A stretch of 64,000 nucleotides of DNA from Clusia tigrina. Taxonomy: Eukaryota; Arthropoda; Insecta; Diptera; Clusiidae. Position numbers and translations under genes: made by a program. The stretch is from assembly GCA_920105625.2 (NCBI GenBank), contig OV050030.1, positions 30,870,516 through 30,934,515 on the forward strand. Direction: 5' to 3'. Positions within the stretch are counted from its first letter, which is position 1. Every line of letters starts with the position of its first letter. This document shows positions 32,240 to 43,814 of the stretch, in pieces. A model generated the notes under the pieces. That model was not told the DNA's origin, did not search any database, and saw only the letters and a list, made by a program, of their open reading frames with translations.

Positions 32240-35230
32240 TTTGCTTGGACGCCCTTGGGCTGTCGGTAGTAACAGCTGCAGGCCGAGAGCCCACTACGTA
32301 CGCCCTGTCGGATTTATGGGTGGGTTAACTCCCACTCCTACGTCTGTTGAGGTGGAAGCAGTGGCAATTAAGATTGCTGCTGCGGTGGCCACAGGAAAAG
32401 CTACTACAAGCGGGTGGACTCCTGGATCTAATGACGGATCTAAACCGGTCAGCTGACTCAGCGGGAAGTCTGCCAGGGATCTAAGAATATAGCTACCAGC
32501 ATTCCGTCGGACCCGGCAACCAGAAATGAACCATCCTCTATAAGGAGTGACTACGCCAAAGTGGCCGCGACTGTACTGATGGTTGAGATCTGTGTCGATG
32601 GTGAAAAAGATGAACTGTCCAAAAAACAAATTGAATTTGTCGGCACGCAAGGCTGGGGGGGCATAGAATCATCGGAAGATGTTTTGAGCGGATGAGGACG
32701 GATAATGGCACCATTCATGTTCAGTGTTCTATTTTCGCATTCGCTTGAATCAAGACCAAGACAGTAGCTCCAATGCTAGCCTTTGAGAGTTGTAAATGTG
32801 TCGCTCGACAAATTGTCCAAAAGTTTGAGAGAGTGTGCATGTTTATTGTGTGGCCACCGAAGGAGCCTCATGATATTATCACCCGACTCCGTCCCCAGAA
32901 TGGTTGGCTCGATAAGAGAAACTGGAGGACGTATCATAATACTAAGGCGGGAACGAATCCAAGGCTTGGAAACGCTTCTCGTCTCGTTCTTGGTGTGGAT
33001 CCAGAGTCGTTGACGATCATTCGGACTAGGAACTGAATTCGTCTGAATCTGAACCAGGGACGCATACTCGTTACGAAACTAGATTCGGACTCAGGTAGGG
33101 CAATGTAAAGTGAGGATTACTGTCCCTATGGTAATCAACTTTATTTTCAGGCAAATTAACTTGCAACGTAGCAAATCGCCTACTGCTCTTCTATGCAGCA
33201 CCCATGCGAAACTACGCACACATTTTCACATGATTCTAATACAAGAAACATGGGAGTCGAATAGACGCATATCTAGCTTAGTAGGAATTAAGTGGGGAAC
33301 CTTCCTTTAGTATGAAGGGGTGGTCTGTTCGAGTTCCTGCATTGATATGCCGAAAGCGGTTGACTGCATATCGCTAAGGCAATTCTGTTCCCAAGACCTA
33401 GTTGCAGTTAAAGTAATGTATCGTCAAGGCGGAAAGGAAGTAGATACTATTATTGTTTCGGCTTATGTCCTCTATGGCTCCTCCATCCAATGACGGCCAT
33501 ATAATACGCATAATCCATTGAACTTATGAATAATAGTGGGCTGTGATGCAAATTCACAGAACACTATTTAGGGTAGCTCTAAATGGAACCTAAGGGGGAA
33601 TAAGTTTATGGATTTCATCCTGTTCTCTCGACTGACTATACAAAATGTTTGCACCAACCCGAATTTTGTTCCTAGTAGAACACAGGAAGGATTGATCTGA
33701 CGCTGTCGAATAACACAGCAGCGGATCGAATCACCGGCTGGAAAGTTCTCGAACCACCGCTATATAGTTTCGGCTTCAAGGATCAACTACCGCAGGTCGT
33801 AGTCTTCGAAAATCGGACTGGACACGATTCGGAAATCATGTTGAAGAAACCATTTGCAATGTTCCCAAACACCGTACAATAGAGTCAATTTTGGAAGTTT
33901 CTATTTCATTAGGACGACAGGGGTATATGGTGCGCTCGGAAGTAAGGAGATGACAAGACAAGCTGGACCCGGGGTGGAATGCTGAGCTTTCGAAACTCCG
34001 AAAAACCTCCTGGATTCCAGCGGTGGTGTACTGTCTGTACTACTCTTATTAGACTCATAATCATATATGCCTCGATAGTATGATGAAGAGCCATGACATC
34101 CTGGTCAGAGGACCAGGCTGCAGAGGAGTGTATGCTTGGGTATCGCTGGTGCAATGAGCACTACATCAGGTGACGCCATCACTGCCGAACTGCATTTGCT
34201 CCCCCTGGATATTCTGATCCATAAGAAGGTAATGAAAGCGGCGTACAGACTCAGATTAAGCGGCGTCTGGCAAGACGGAGTAGACTTTGGGCACAGTCAG
34301 ATACACAACCAGATGTCGGAACAGTGTATACTATTCTCGATGTCAGTGGACAATCGGGTGCCCTCTGTCAGCTTTCGAATGAGATATGAATTAAGGTTAC
34401 CAGACCGAGATCAATGGTTGAGTGCAGAGATTTTGGTTTGGAGTCTACACTGATGGACCCAAAACTTCAGACGGTAGCGGTTCCTGTTGGTACATAGATG
34501 ATGAAACTACTTTCTGGCCACAGGAAAGATTACGACAGTCTTCTGAACGGATGTCTTCCCCATCCTGAACGTAGCGTGCAGCGTAATTGAGAGGAGATGG
34601 CATGGGAAGTGCACAGGCATCTGCAGTGACTGCCGAGCTCCACTAAAGGCCCTTGCTAACCCTGTCTACTCCCCGAAATTGGGCAGTGAATGTAAGGCAA
34701 AACTGAAAAGTGTTGCAAAACAGAATAGGTTATGTCTTATCTGGGTTCCAGGACATTGTCGTATTGCAGAGAACGAGATGGGCGACAAGTTGGCCAATGA
34801 AGGCTTTGCAATTTTACCATCGGGTCCGAAACCTTTCTTTGGTATCGGTTCTGCAATGATTATGCGCTGGATCAACGACTTCGTGGACTTTGCCCACAAA
34901 AGGAGGTGGCCCACGCTGAGCTGCATCAGAGCTGCTAAGTGCTTCGTGAAGCAACCGGACAGGAAATTAGGGACCTTTTTTCTAAAAGTTAGCAGAAAGG
35001 ACCTGAAACTACTGTTAGGTTTAATCAATGGGAATACAACACATGTGATCAACATATGACCACATTGGATATCATCAACGATCCGACTTGCCAATCCTAT
35101 GTTGAGACGGACGACACTACTGAGCACTTTTGCTGTAGTTGTCCAGATTCGGCAAGAATAAGATTAAGGCTGTTGTGTGGTGATGTATTAAACATGGATA
35201 ATGTTCACACTCGTCCTCTTCCCTAAATTT
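32240..35230 (+). mobile_element. Decayed LOA-group LINE (ORF1 end, endonuclease, RNase H; RT core missing)
   Basis: Plus strand: 32310-33036 ORF1-like (TSVEVEAVAIK..., LVLGVDPESLTIIR); 33110-33490 endonuclease start (MILIQETWESNRRISSLVGI, VAVKVMYRQGGKEVDTIIVS); 33690-33890 endonuclease end (SNNTAADRITGWKVLEPPLY); 33940-34010 pre-RT (DPGWNAELSKLRKTSW); then directly 34136-34453 post-RT (GAMSTTSGDAITAELHLLPL) and 34440-35059 RNase H (VYTDGPKTSDGSG, LIWVPGHCRIAENEMGDKLA). The catalytic RT domain is missing between 34010 and 34030. The RNase H frame 34679-35059 is open but its GNE(x)AD motif is altered to ENEMGD. Confidence 0.75.
34679..35059 (+). pseudogene. LOA-type RNase H and C-terminal domain
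   Basis: An open frame of 126 codons: LCLIWVPGHCRIAENEMGDK carries the conserved histidine and aspartate of RNase H; RKDLKLLLGLINGNTTHVIN starts the tail. The domain start lies in other frames upstream. Part of the element at 32240-35230. Confidence 0.75.
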
Positions 35231-35980
35231 TTTGGTTCATAAATGAAACTAGGAAGTTCAAAGCAGTGTGACCTTTGAAGTTTTTCTTCTTTCCATTCCT
35301 CTTCCTGAAACCTTTCCTATCTCTCTCCTCATTCGCCGCATCTATCTAGGGTATAGTACAATGGCCCCTGTATCTGAGTGCTCTGGTTAATTCCAGCCCA
35401 CCTCATATCTCTCTATCAATCCAAAATGAGATATTATTGAATGATTTTGTAGAAAACACTTTTCTGAATCTAAGTTACTTTAAGAAAAACTATATAAAAT
35501 TGTGAAAGTGGTGAATTTCGAAATATCGGTAAATATAAATTTCTGGTCAATTCTTCAGAGAGTACTTAGAGTTGAAACAAGAAAAATATAGTGTCAGAAG
35601 CACTCAGTAACAATTATTCGCATTGTCCTTTTCTAGACCCGAAGAGAATCACGATTACAAAGGAGGGGAAAAAGGGGACTTAAATACGAATTTTGGGGAA
35701 TTGGAACAGTCAATAACCAGACGAAATACAGAATAGGTTGATTTCGCATTTCGGTTTGACTCGAACACACGAGGTTGATGACGATTTCATGGAAACCGTT
35801 TTCCATATTTCTTCTCACCGAGACCGCGTTCCGATGGCAACATTAAATTAAGAGTCATTGAGGACACCCTGACATCTCTCAGTCGAAGTGGTCATCCAGA
35901 AGTTCAGCAATTGAAGAGAAGGCATTTATAGTGAATTGGAATGCTCTCTAAAAATACGTGTACGCGAAATACGAGTAGCT
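35231..35980. other. Stretch without a recognised gene
   Basis: AT-rich; short frames only. The end (35880-35980) may already belong to the gypsy-type gag remnant that follows. Confidence 0.4.
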
Positions 35981-37020
35981 TTGAAAGGCGCTGCAAGAAT
36001 TTTTTTTGCGGAGTCAGACAGGTTTCAACAATTTGGCGTCATTGAAGGCTGCGGCAATTGATGAATTTTGTCGGCGCTATCAGCAGTGGAGTTCCATTGA
36101 ATTTTGCAAAATCGACGGAAACATCAGAGAATATCTTTACACGTTGATGGAGATAGTTAATCGGTTCATCGTGATGAAGAAAATTAGATAGAATATTTTG
36201 TCGAAGGTGTGCTTGATTCACGGTTAAATAAGACTCTGCTCTATCAAGGAAAGTCGAATCCAAAATGCTGTTGACTGCTAAATGAGAATAAGTTTTCAGA
36301 ACTTTTAGACACAGTGCAGACACAAGTCACAAAATGGATTAAGGAGGGCATTATACAGCAAAGTTATTCAGTGTACGCATCTGTTGTTATAGCTGCAAAG
36401 AAAGATGGAACAAAGAGGCTGTGCTGTGACTGACTCAGTGAGAAGATAATATGGGATAACCTTCCAATGATCCTAATCGACGACGTGTTACAGAACCTGG
36501 AATGAAATAAAGTGTATTCGACAGTACTCGACAGGAACAGACTTTTCCATGTACCACTGGAAATGAGCTCTCGAAAGTATACTTCGTTTGTCACGCCCGA
36601 TGGAGAGTATGGGTTTTTGTATGCGCCAGTCACTATCTCGATTTAGGCAGGAAGAAGGCTTGTAGAAGAAGGCTTGTAGAAGTTGTACACCGTTTTGTCT
36701 CTCGCCAAAAAGTTTGCGCTTCGGTTAAAATGTGAAAAGTGTCTATGGCTCAACCTTGAATTTATATACGCATATCTACTATTAAACCGTCGAGAAAATT
36801 TTTTGGTGCCACTCGATAAGAAACCGCTTCAACTATTTTTAGGACTAGCTTCGTATTTTGGACGTTTTATTGCAGACTACGCTCTGATAGCAAAGCCGCT
36901 GACAGACCTTTTGAGAAAAGGAGTAAAGTCTCGAATTCAAGAAATGGAAGTCATGGTGTTTCAACAACTCAAAGTTGCTTTAGTGAGCCGGTTGCTTCGA
37001 CCGCTATCTTGAACTGGCCT
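35981..37020 (+). mobile_element. Gypsy-type retrotransposon remnant (gag and RT pieces)
   Basis: Plus strand: 36010-36330 gag-like (SLKAAAIDEFCRRYQQWSSI, REYLYTLMEI); 36330-36650 RT start (IKEGIIQQSYSVYASVVIAA, AAKKDGTKRL, TPDGEYGFLYAPV); 36683-37012 the connection/RNase H side (FLGLASYFGRFIADYALIAK, PLTDLLRKGVK). Segments between are deleted, including YLDD, so this is not the same copy type as 14317-20590. No LTRs are visible. Confidence 0.75.
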
Positions 37021-37735
37021 GTCTCGAAAGAGGTAGCGGATTATTGTTGTATAAGATTTGACTTGAATGCTTGTATGGAGATTTTCCAGAGGTTTCGTAA
37101 TCCCAGGAAAACTAACTGGGTTTCGGTTCGCTTTCACTTAACTGATAATACGAATTGCTCGACTGAACCTATAAAAATGGTGAAGCTTGACATTGAAATA
37201 TGGAATTTTGTGAAAAACCTCAAAATTGCTTTCGAGGAGAACTGCCAGCAAGGACTTAAAAAGTCTCAATGGGTGTTTCCTGGTGGAACAATGTGCTCGA
37301 TACTCTGAGAAACAAGGTAAGGCAACTCTTTAACAAAGCAAAGAAGAAGGGCGACCAGGATACTTACAAAAATACCCTTTCTGATTATAATCGAGAGCTC
37401 AGAAAATCGAAACGAGGTACTTGGAGGGAGCTTTGTGGGAATATCTCAGATCTGCCCAAAATGTTTCTCCTTGAGAAGGCCCTGCGAAAAGTACATGCCA
37501 ATGGTCTGGGATCAGATGGAAACTACTCAAGCACGCCTGAAGAAATATTTTCCCTGCTCCTGGAAACAGACTTTTCGGTTCCGAGCCCGTGGGCCCGGCT
37601 TCAAACTTAATACATGTATCAACAATCGGGGAAGGAGTTTAGCGGCCAAATTTATAAATAATGACAGGGTACAATGGGCCATATCAACTTTTGGCGCACA
37701 GAAATCTCCTGGACCAGATGGTGTCATGCCCTGTC
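37021..37735 (+). pseudogene. R1/LOA-group LINE pre-RT and RT start
   Basis: Frames 37009-37308, 37269-37610 and 37435-37791 read RNPRKTNWVSV, SWWNNVLDTLRNKVRQLFNK, AKKKGDQDTYKNTLSDYNRE, LLLETDFSVPSPW and INNDRVQWAISTFGAQKSPG, the standard order up to the first RT motif (KSPGPDG). It ends abruptly where block B begins. Confidence 0.75.
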
Positions 37736-39492
37736 TAGATTGTTACCAGAACAGTATTGCTTTTTGTCAAATGCATTTTTTCTGTCGTTGAACCTGCTGT
37801 CGATGAACCTGCTCTACTGTTCTATGATATTCGCGAAAGCCAAATTGGTGATGAGGAAGAATGCGTTTTTCATGTACGTTTCTCGTAGATGCGGCATTAA
37901 TTTACCAAGAAAATGTTTTTCGAAAAGAGTTTTGACATGATACGCAGTAGGCTAATCGGTCTATACGATGGCGAATGGTATAAATCCTTTCATGGTTTCG
38001 GAATCATTGATATTACTGACCTTTTCCAGGCATTGCAATCCATTAAAAAATGAGGCAAGCACGATGATCTCTATTTGTGGCAACTCCTTGATAATTTTCC
38101 CAGTAATGAGGTCGTGCCCTGGGGCTATGTTGGAAGAAAGGTTTCTAATTGCGTTATTTATATCTTTTTGTTTCAATTTAATAGGCGAGCATGTGTAGTC
38201 TGACGATGAGTTGTTGTTACTGCGAGGTGGGACATCCTTTAAATGTTCTGCGTAAACATCGGATGTTTCTTCGTCACTTCTTGCCCATTTTCCGTTTGTT
38301 GTTCGAATGGGTGGAATTCGGCGCATAGGTGATTTAATTTTCCTGACAGCTTTCCATAGATAGTAGTTGCTAACGTCAGTTCGAGAAAGATTTTGATGTA
38401 CCGATCCAAACTGGGCTCTGATTCATGGCGTCAGGCGTTTCTTAAGTTTTCGATGGAAACAGATAACTTCCGTTTTAGGAAAGGAGATCTGAATTTTTGC
38501 CATTCTTGAACTCTCCTACTTTTTTCAGTTAGAAGGCGATCAATTTGAGTTGAAGTTTTTGGGTGTCTAGAGTTGTCTCAGTTATTGTCGAATTTGTACG
38601 AGGCGTGAAGCACAGCTAGTCTTAGGGTAGATGTAAATAGCTCCAGAAATGTTTCTAATTCCTGATTAGTTTTGAGATGAGGATTAAGAATGAGATGACA
38701 GCTAACATATTTTGTGTATTTCAGTCAATTGGTTCTAAGGGGTGTGAAATCGAATGTAGGGCGTAACTTTTTGTTGAGGTATATTATTGTAGGGGAGTGA
38801 TCTGAAGAGATGTCGAAAGTGGTTCCAATTTTAATTCCTCTAGTAACTCCAAAATCTATAAGGTCAGGGATCTTGCGTGGGTCTGTTGGCCAGTACGATG
38901 GTTGTCCTAAAGAGATGATGGTATCAGAAAGCATGAAGTTATACAGTTGTTTTCCTTGTGAGTCCCGGTGGGTGTGTTTAGCATTATAGCCGCCAGCAGC
39001 TAGGAAACTTGTTCCCAGGGAAGAGAAGAAATCTGAAAATTGATTTGTTGATATTCTGAATGTTGGACTACAGTAGACAGCGGAAATAGTTATGTACCAA
39101 ACAAATTGATGTTGCTTGAAGGTACTCTTTGTTGTATTCTTCCATACCAAAAAGTGTCATTCTATTTTTGATTAAAATTCCAGTGCCACCATGTGAATTA
39201 CCAGCTTTGGTATGTCATAAAATTTATAACCTGGTCTACAAAAATTTTGCTTTTCGGTTAGATGTGTTTCCGGTATGAGGAGTATATCGATTTCATTCGA
39301 GAGTAAAAGTTATTGACTTCTGACTTATGCTGGTTTACCCCGATTGCATTCCATTGACAGATTTTCAGCACGTTAATTTCTGAGACAACTGAAGCTGCAT
39401 GAGCTGATTTTGGTTCCTCATCATTTCTTGGATTATAGTTCATAGTCATGAACTGCGTCATACATTGGGAGAGCGTTGCTATCATTCCTTCA
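37730..39492 (-). mobile_element. Jockey-type LINE fragment (block B copy)
   Basis: Near-identical partner of 1-1730: RT start at 38326-37961 and endonuclease at 39150-38725, where the frame is one piece rather than shifted. It carries about 40 bp near 37785-37925 that copy A lacks. At 39492 homology with the LINE ends and the next shared segment (39497-39766) follows at once, whereas copy A has 4.0 kb more (LINE ORF1 and P element). Confidence 0.85.
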
Positions 39493-39496
39493 TAAA

Positions 39497-39948
39497 TAGA
39501 GTGAAGTTTGATTCTAAACGTAAAAAAACTCGTATGATTATTCGAAAACAACTGGAATAATAAACACATTCTACAATACAAAGAATTTAGCTGTTTATTT
39601 CCTCTGACGTCAAATGTGAAAAAGAGTTTTCAAGTTCAAGTACAATGCTAGTTGAAAGCAATAATGAAGTTAAGCAAATATTTAATTCACTCTCGTGTTA
39701 TTTATGTCCATATGTTTGCTGGTGTATCTACCCAGAGAGTAGGTGTCTTTGTATTACCTATTTACTTATGTAAATAAGTATATCGGTAGGAATAATTAGT
39801 TACTCTACTAATGATAATGATTTTAAAAATGAATCCCTTGCAGAAAAAGTAGAAATAACTCGTAGGATAGTATTCTTACTACTTTTCTGACACTGCCTGT
39901 ACAATCATTAAAAGATAATATGGACAATGATGTGTTTTTTTTTAATTT
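39497..39948. repeat. Non-coding segment of the duplication, block B
   Basis: 39497-39766 equals 5754-6044. 39767-39948 is unique AT-rich sequence. Confidence 0.8.
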
Positions 39949-40560
39949 TATAAGAGGAGGAAATCATCTAAAACCTCCTCTCGTCATTACGGTGTTTCTC
40001 CCCGGAGACGCTCATTAAGTTTTCCGTGGGAGGCCGTAAGAGCATTTACTGCTCACAAGTCAGTATTAGTTCAGTCTATGTGTCAGTCCTGCGCGCTCGT
40101 TCTGCTTTACGCAGCGCAATCATAATGGTGTCCGTTACCGAGCGTACTGCTTCCCACTTAGTGAGCGTATCGCACATGTGCTTACAGAGGTTGTCCGTTG
40201 TTGGGGGCTCCTCTAGGACAACACCCAATGTCTTTCGAGTGCCCTTAAATTGCTGGCAGTAGAACAACACATGTTGAGCTTTCTCGTGCATCCCCGGGCA
40301 ATGCGGGAAGTAAGGAACCTCCTCAAACATCCGCTCAAATAGGTACTGCTTAAAGCATCCGTGGCCACTTAGTAGCTGGGTTTAGCTCTCCATGCTTTCT
40401 TGTTACCCATGTTGTTATGCATAGAATCAGCCTGAAGGTCTATCTACCTTTGTCCGTTTGCTCCCATCTGCGTTGCCACTCCGCAATGGTATTGGCTCTT
40501 TCCGCAATGATGTGTTGCTTAGTTGATGTGTGTTCCGATATGTTACAATACACAGTTATA
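39949..40560 (-). mobile_element. R1-type LINE 3' end (block B copy)
   Basis: Same tail as 6842-7500: 40330-40076 reads FPHCPGMHEKAQHVLFYC and LRKAERARRT. The upstream helix TIAEWQRRWEQTDK is at about 40500-40440. A 33-bp stretch present in copy A near 6995-7028 is missing here. Confidence 0.75.
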
Positions 40561-40706
40561 CAATCTTAGAGTGAAGATCTCAGGTTACAGATAGGTTTGG
40601 CCAAAAAGTACGTATAATTTTTCTCTTGGATACAAAAATACAACTCTTTCTCAGAATGTATTTACCTGAAAATAGATTCTAAGTCACTTGAATTGAATCC
40701 AAGTCC

Positions 40707-41013
40707 TAATTACGTCAATAACACAAATATTCTGACACTGAATATCGCAAATGTGGAGAGCAATTCTGCAGAAATATACCTTTTATAGAAAAAATGTGAC
40801 AATGAGAGCAAAAATTCAGACTGAACTTGATTTGAGCTCAAAGTAGGAAGATAACTTTCTAGAAGCAGATTTAGATTCGATCGATAAATCTAGTAAGGTG
40901 AGAATATCCTTCTAATTATTGTTGCGCTACAGCTTCCTGAGTTTGTTAGATTCTCACTTAATAAGGAACAATATTCGAGGTACAATTTTCCAAGTACCTG
41001 TCGGAAAACAATC
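40707..41013. other. Insert present only in block B
   Basis: About 307 bp without homology in block A, lying between segments that are adjacent at 7643/7644 there. No gene recognised. Confidence 0.6.
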
Positions 41014-43000
41014 TTCTATGGCAGCCTCCAGTATAAGGTATTGTAGGCTTTCAATCCAAATGACCTGTTGTTCCGCGTGTTTAGAGGTATCTCATTTCTT
41101 TGCTGAACGAAACACAGTTTCAACCTTCTACAATTCATGGAAGCTGGAGTATACGAATAAAGCCTTTGTATTGTGTCAGAAGACTTATAGAGGGGAGTAA
41201 GTATTTGAGGAACTTACTAAGTAAATCTCCAACATTAGCCGACATATTTTTTATACTGTTAGTTATATAATTTTTACATATAGTAGCAGAGTCCTTGCTA
41301 GTTTATTTGGATGACACTTAAGTTGGATTTTATACATCCTTTTTAAGTCTACGAGTTCTCTTTCAACTGGTGATATATTCTGGTCGCGGTGAATATTTTT
41401 ATTTCTGACGAACCATGGATCGCCGGTGATCGTTCTCAAAACTTCGTATTGAGCCCTTTGGATTATTTGTAAATTTGCAGCACTAGCAGTGCCCCAAATC
41501 TGGACACTGAAAGTTCAAATTGGCTTAATTAAAGCCTTGTATATAAGCCAGTATAAGGAACTTGCCCCGAGTTTCATTTGGATTTTCTTCGCTTCTACAT
41601 GCTTTCTTCAAGTGAACCTTCGGTCGAAATGTACTCCTAAGTATTTGACCTGTAGTGCTTGCTGGATTCCAATGCCATTTAAGGAGACTGCCGAACAAGA
41701 CCGGGGGGATGAGGGTAAATGTCACATGTACACTTTTTTGCTCGTTTACCTTGATGCCCCAATCGGCTAGCCAACTTTCTATTTTCTTTAAATGTTTTTC
41801 TCAATGTCGCGAAGCTATTTGCGGATTTTAGTGAGTGCTCAGGATAACTGTGTCATCCGCAAAAGTCGAGGTAACGAGGTGTTCATAAGTTGGCAAATCA
41901 GAAATATATAAAGTGTATAGCATAGGACCAAGCACTCCAGCCATAATTTCAAAGTCTAATGTTTATTTAATTTATCTTTAACCCTGAATTAGCGATTTGT
42001 TACATTTCATCCAGAATTGTGTGCGAATTGCTTGGCAGAAACTTTCTAATTTTGTATATAAGTCCTTCGTGGCACACCTTGTAAAATGCATATGAGACGT
42101 CTATTAATATTCCGGAGCAGTACATCCTCTGTTCGAATGCTCTTCTTATTTCAGAAGCAATGAGGTGCACTTGCTCGGTAGTTTCCTGATGCTTCCGGAA
42201 CCCAAATTGATTATGAGGAATAATTGAATTGAGCTTTGATGTTAGTTTTTCCCGCAATAACTGCTCGAGCTCGAGGGTTGGCAGGTGACTTATGGCCCGA
42301 TATGAAGATACTTGAGTAGTTTATTTTACTGGTTTTGGTATCATTATTATTTCAGATATTTTCCATGTTGTTGGAAAGTGGCTCACACGGAGTATTGCAT
42401 TAAAAGTATGTGAAAGATGCATCAGAGCTGTTTGCGGCAATTCACTGATAATTTTGCTGGCAATTAAGTCACATGCAGTTGACTCTTTTGGGTTGAGACA
42501 CGTTGTACACAGGCGTTTGAATTCTTTTGGTTTAAAGATTTGGAGGTAAATTTTATTGTTTTTCCAATGAATTCTGGTTTCTCTTTTAAATATATTAGGG
42601 AAGTGGTTCGATGGTAAGTCGAATCAGGACTCAGTTTCCAACAAAGACCTTTCTATATTTTTGGTTATGTCAAAGTCAATAAGATCGGGAATTTTTCTTT
42701 GATCTGTGGGCCAGTATTTACGTTTTCGAGAAGATACAATATCTATACCACTTTGAGAGTCTATCAGCGCATTAAATAATTGATTGCCTTTAGGGTTAAT
42801 TAACCGTAAACCCCAGTACGTGTGCTTAGAGTTGAAGTCTCCGGCTGAGAAAAATTAGTTACCTAGCGATTTAAAGAAAGTTACAAAATCGGCTGTAGAA
42901 GTAGAGAACGTAGGTGGACAATAATCTGATGAAATTACTAATCTCTCACCCCAACACTGTGAAGAGATGGAAGTAGATTGGATGTTTTGTTTGGCATAGG
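41014..43000 (-). mobile_element. Jockey-type LINE with endonuclease and RT (decayed)
   Basis: Minus strand, high to low: 42920-42660 endonuclease (PPTFSTSTADFVTFFKSLGN, AGDFNSKHTYWG, YWPTDQRKIPDLIDF); 42560-42300 pre-RT (LPQTALMHLSHTFNAILRVS); 42257-42000 RT (IIPHNQFGFRKHQETTEQVH, ILIDVSYAFYKVCHEGLIYK); 41880-41850 FADDTVIL, the catalytic motif; 41770-41525 and below the thumb, shared with block A. Frameshifts break it, but it is the most complete Jockey copy here. Confidence 0.8.
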
Positions 43001-43814
43001 ATTCCAGAAGATTCTGAGAATGGAGTCGCAATTGAAACTATAATAAATACACCAGGGAGTAAACTGCAACTTCATAAGGGAACCAGATAAAGCAAGTTGG
43101 GAGATGTCTGTTAGTCTACTAATTTCAGACCGTTTAGTACTCCGGCAGCACAACCAAAGTACTAGATAATTTATATTTAAAAATCCCACAAATTCTTTCA
43201 TAAGCAACCAGAATAGTCAAGAAAGCTTCATCATCAAATTCAATTGATGTCAGAACAAACTTTAACACTCAGATGAGTAACAATTTGAAAAGGAATATTG
43301 ACTGACATTGGCCGTGAAACCATCGATTTGAGAAAATATCGGAAGAATAGAAAGTAATTTAAGAACGCTTTTTTTGGAAAAAACGGGGAGTGAGAAAGTG
43401 CCGGTTGTGGTGGAGTCAGTTGAGTTTTGAAAAGGTGCCGGTTTAAGTCGTCAGTGCGGAAGAGAATGATACGGAAACAAGGAGAAAATTGTTAAAGAAA
43501 TATAAAATTCATGGATTTTCAATTGCGGAGATCCGACGGGAATATATCTTAGTTCGTTTGGTGTGTTCTTCTTAAGTGTTAATGGAGTAAAAGAAGCATA
43601 AAAAATTATACGAAAAAAATTTCCTATTTAATTTTGGCTGCAGTAATTCTGCAACGGTTTCACTTAGTATTGAAGGGGCTCCAGTAGACCCAATTAAAGC
43701 CGCAGGAGAGTGCCCAGTCCCGTCTGAAGCAGTACGTACTGTAACGACTTAAATCTCGCTGGGATAATACTCACCGGTTCGCCAGGGTCGTGTAGAGAAA
43801 ATTACTTATCGGCG
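43001..43814. other. Stretch without a recognised gene
   Basis: The lower part may be the 5' end of the preceding LINE. I see nothing firm. Confidence 0.35.

Noticed and set aside
32294..32650. 118-codon minus-strand frame
   Set aside because: Opposite a decayed LOA-type ORF1; no domain.
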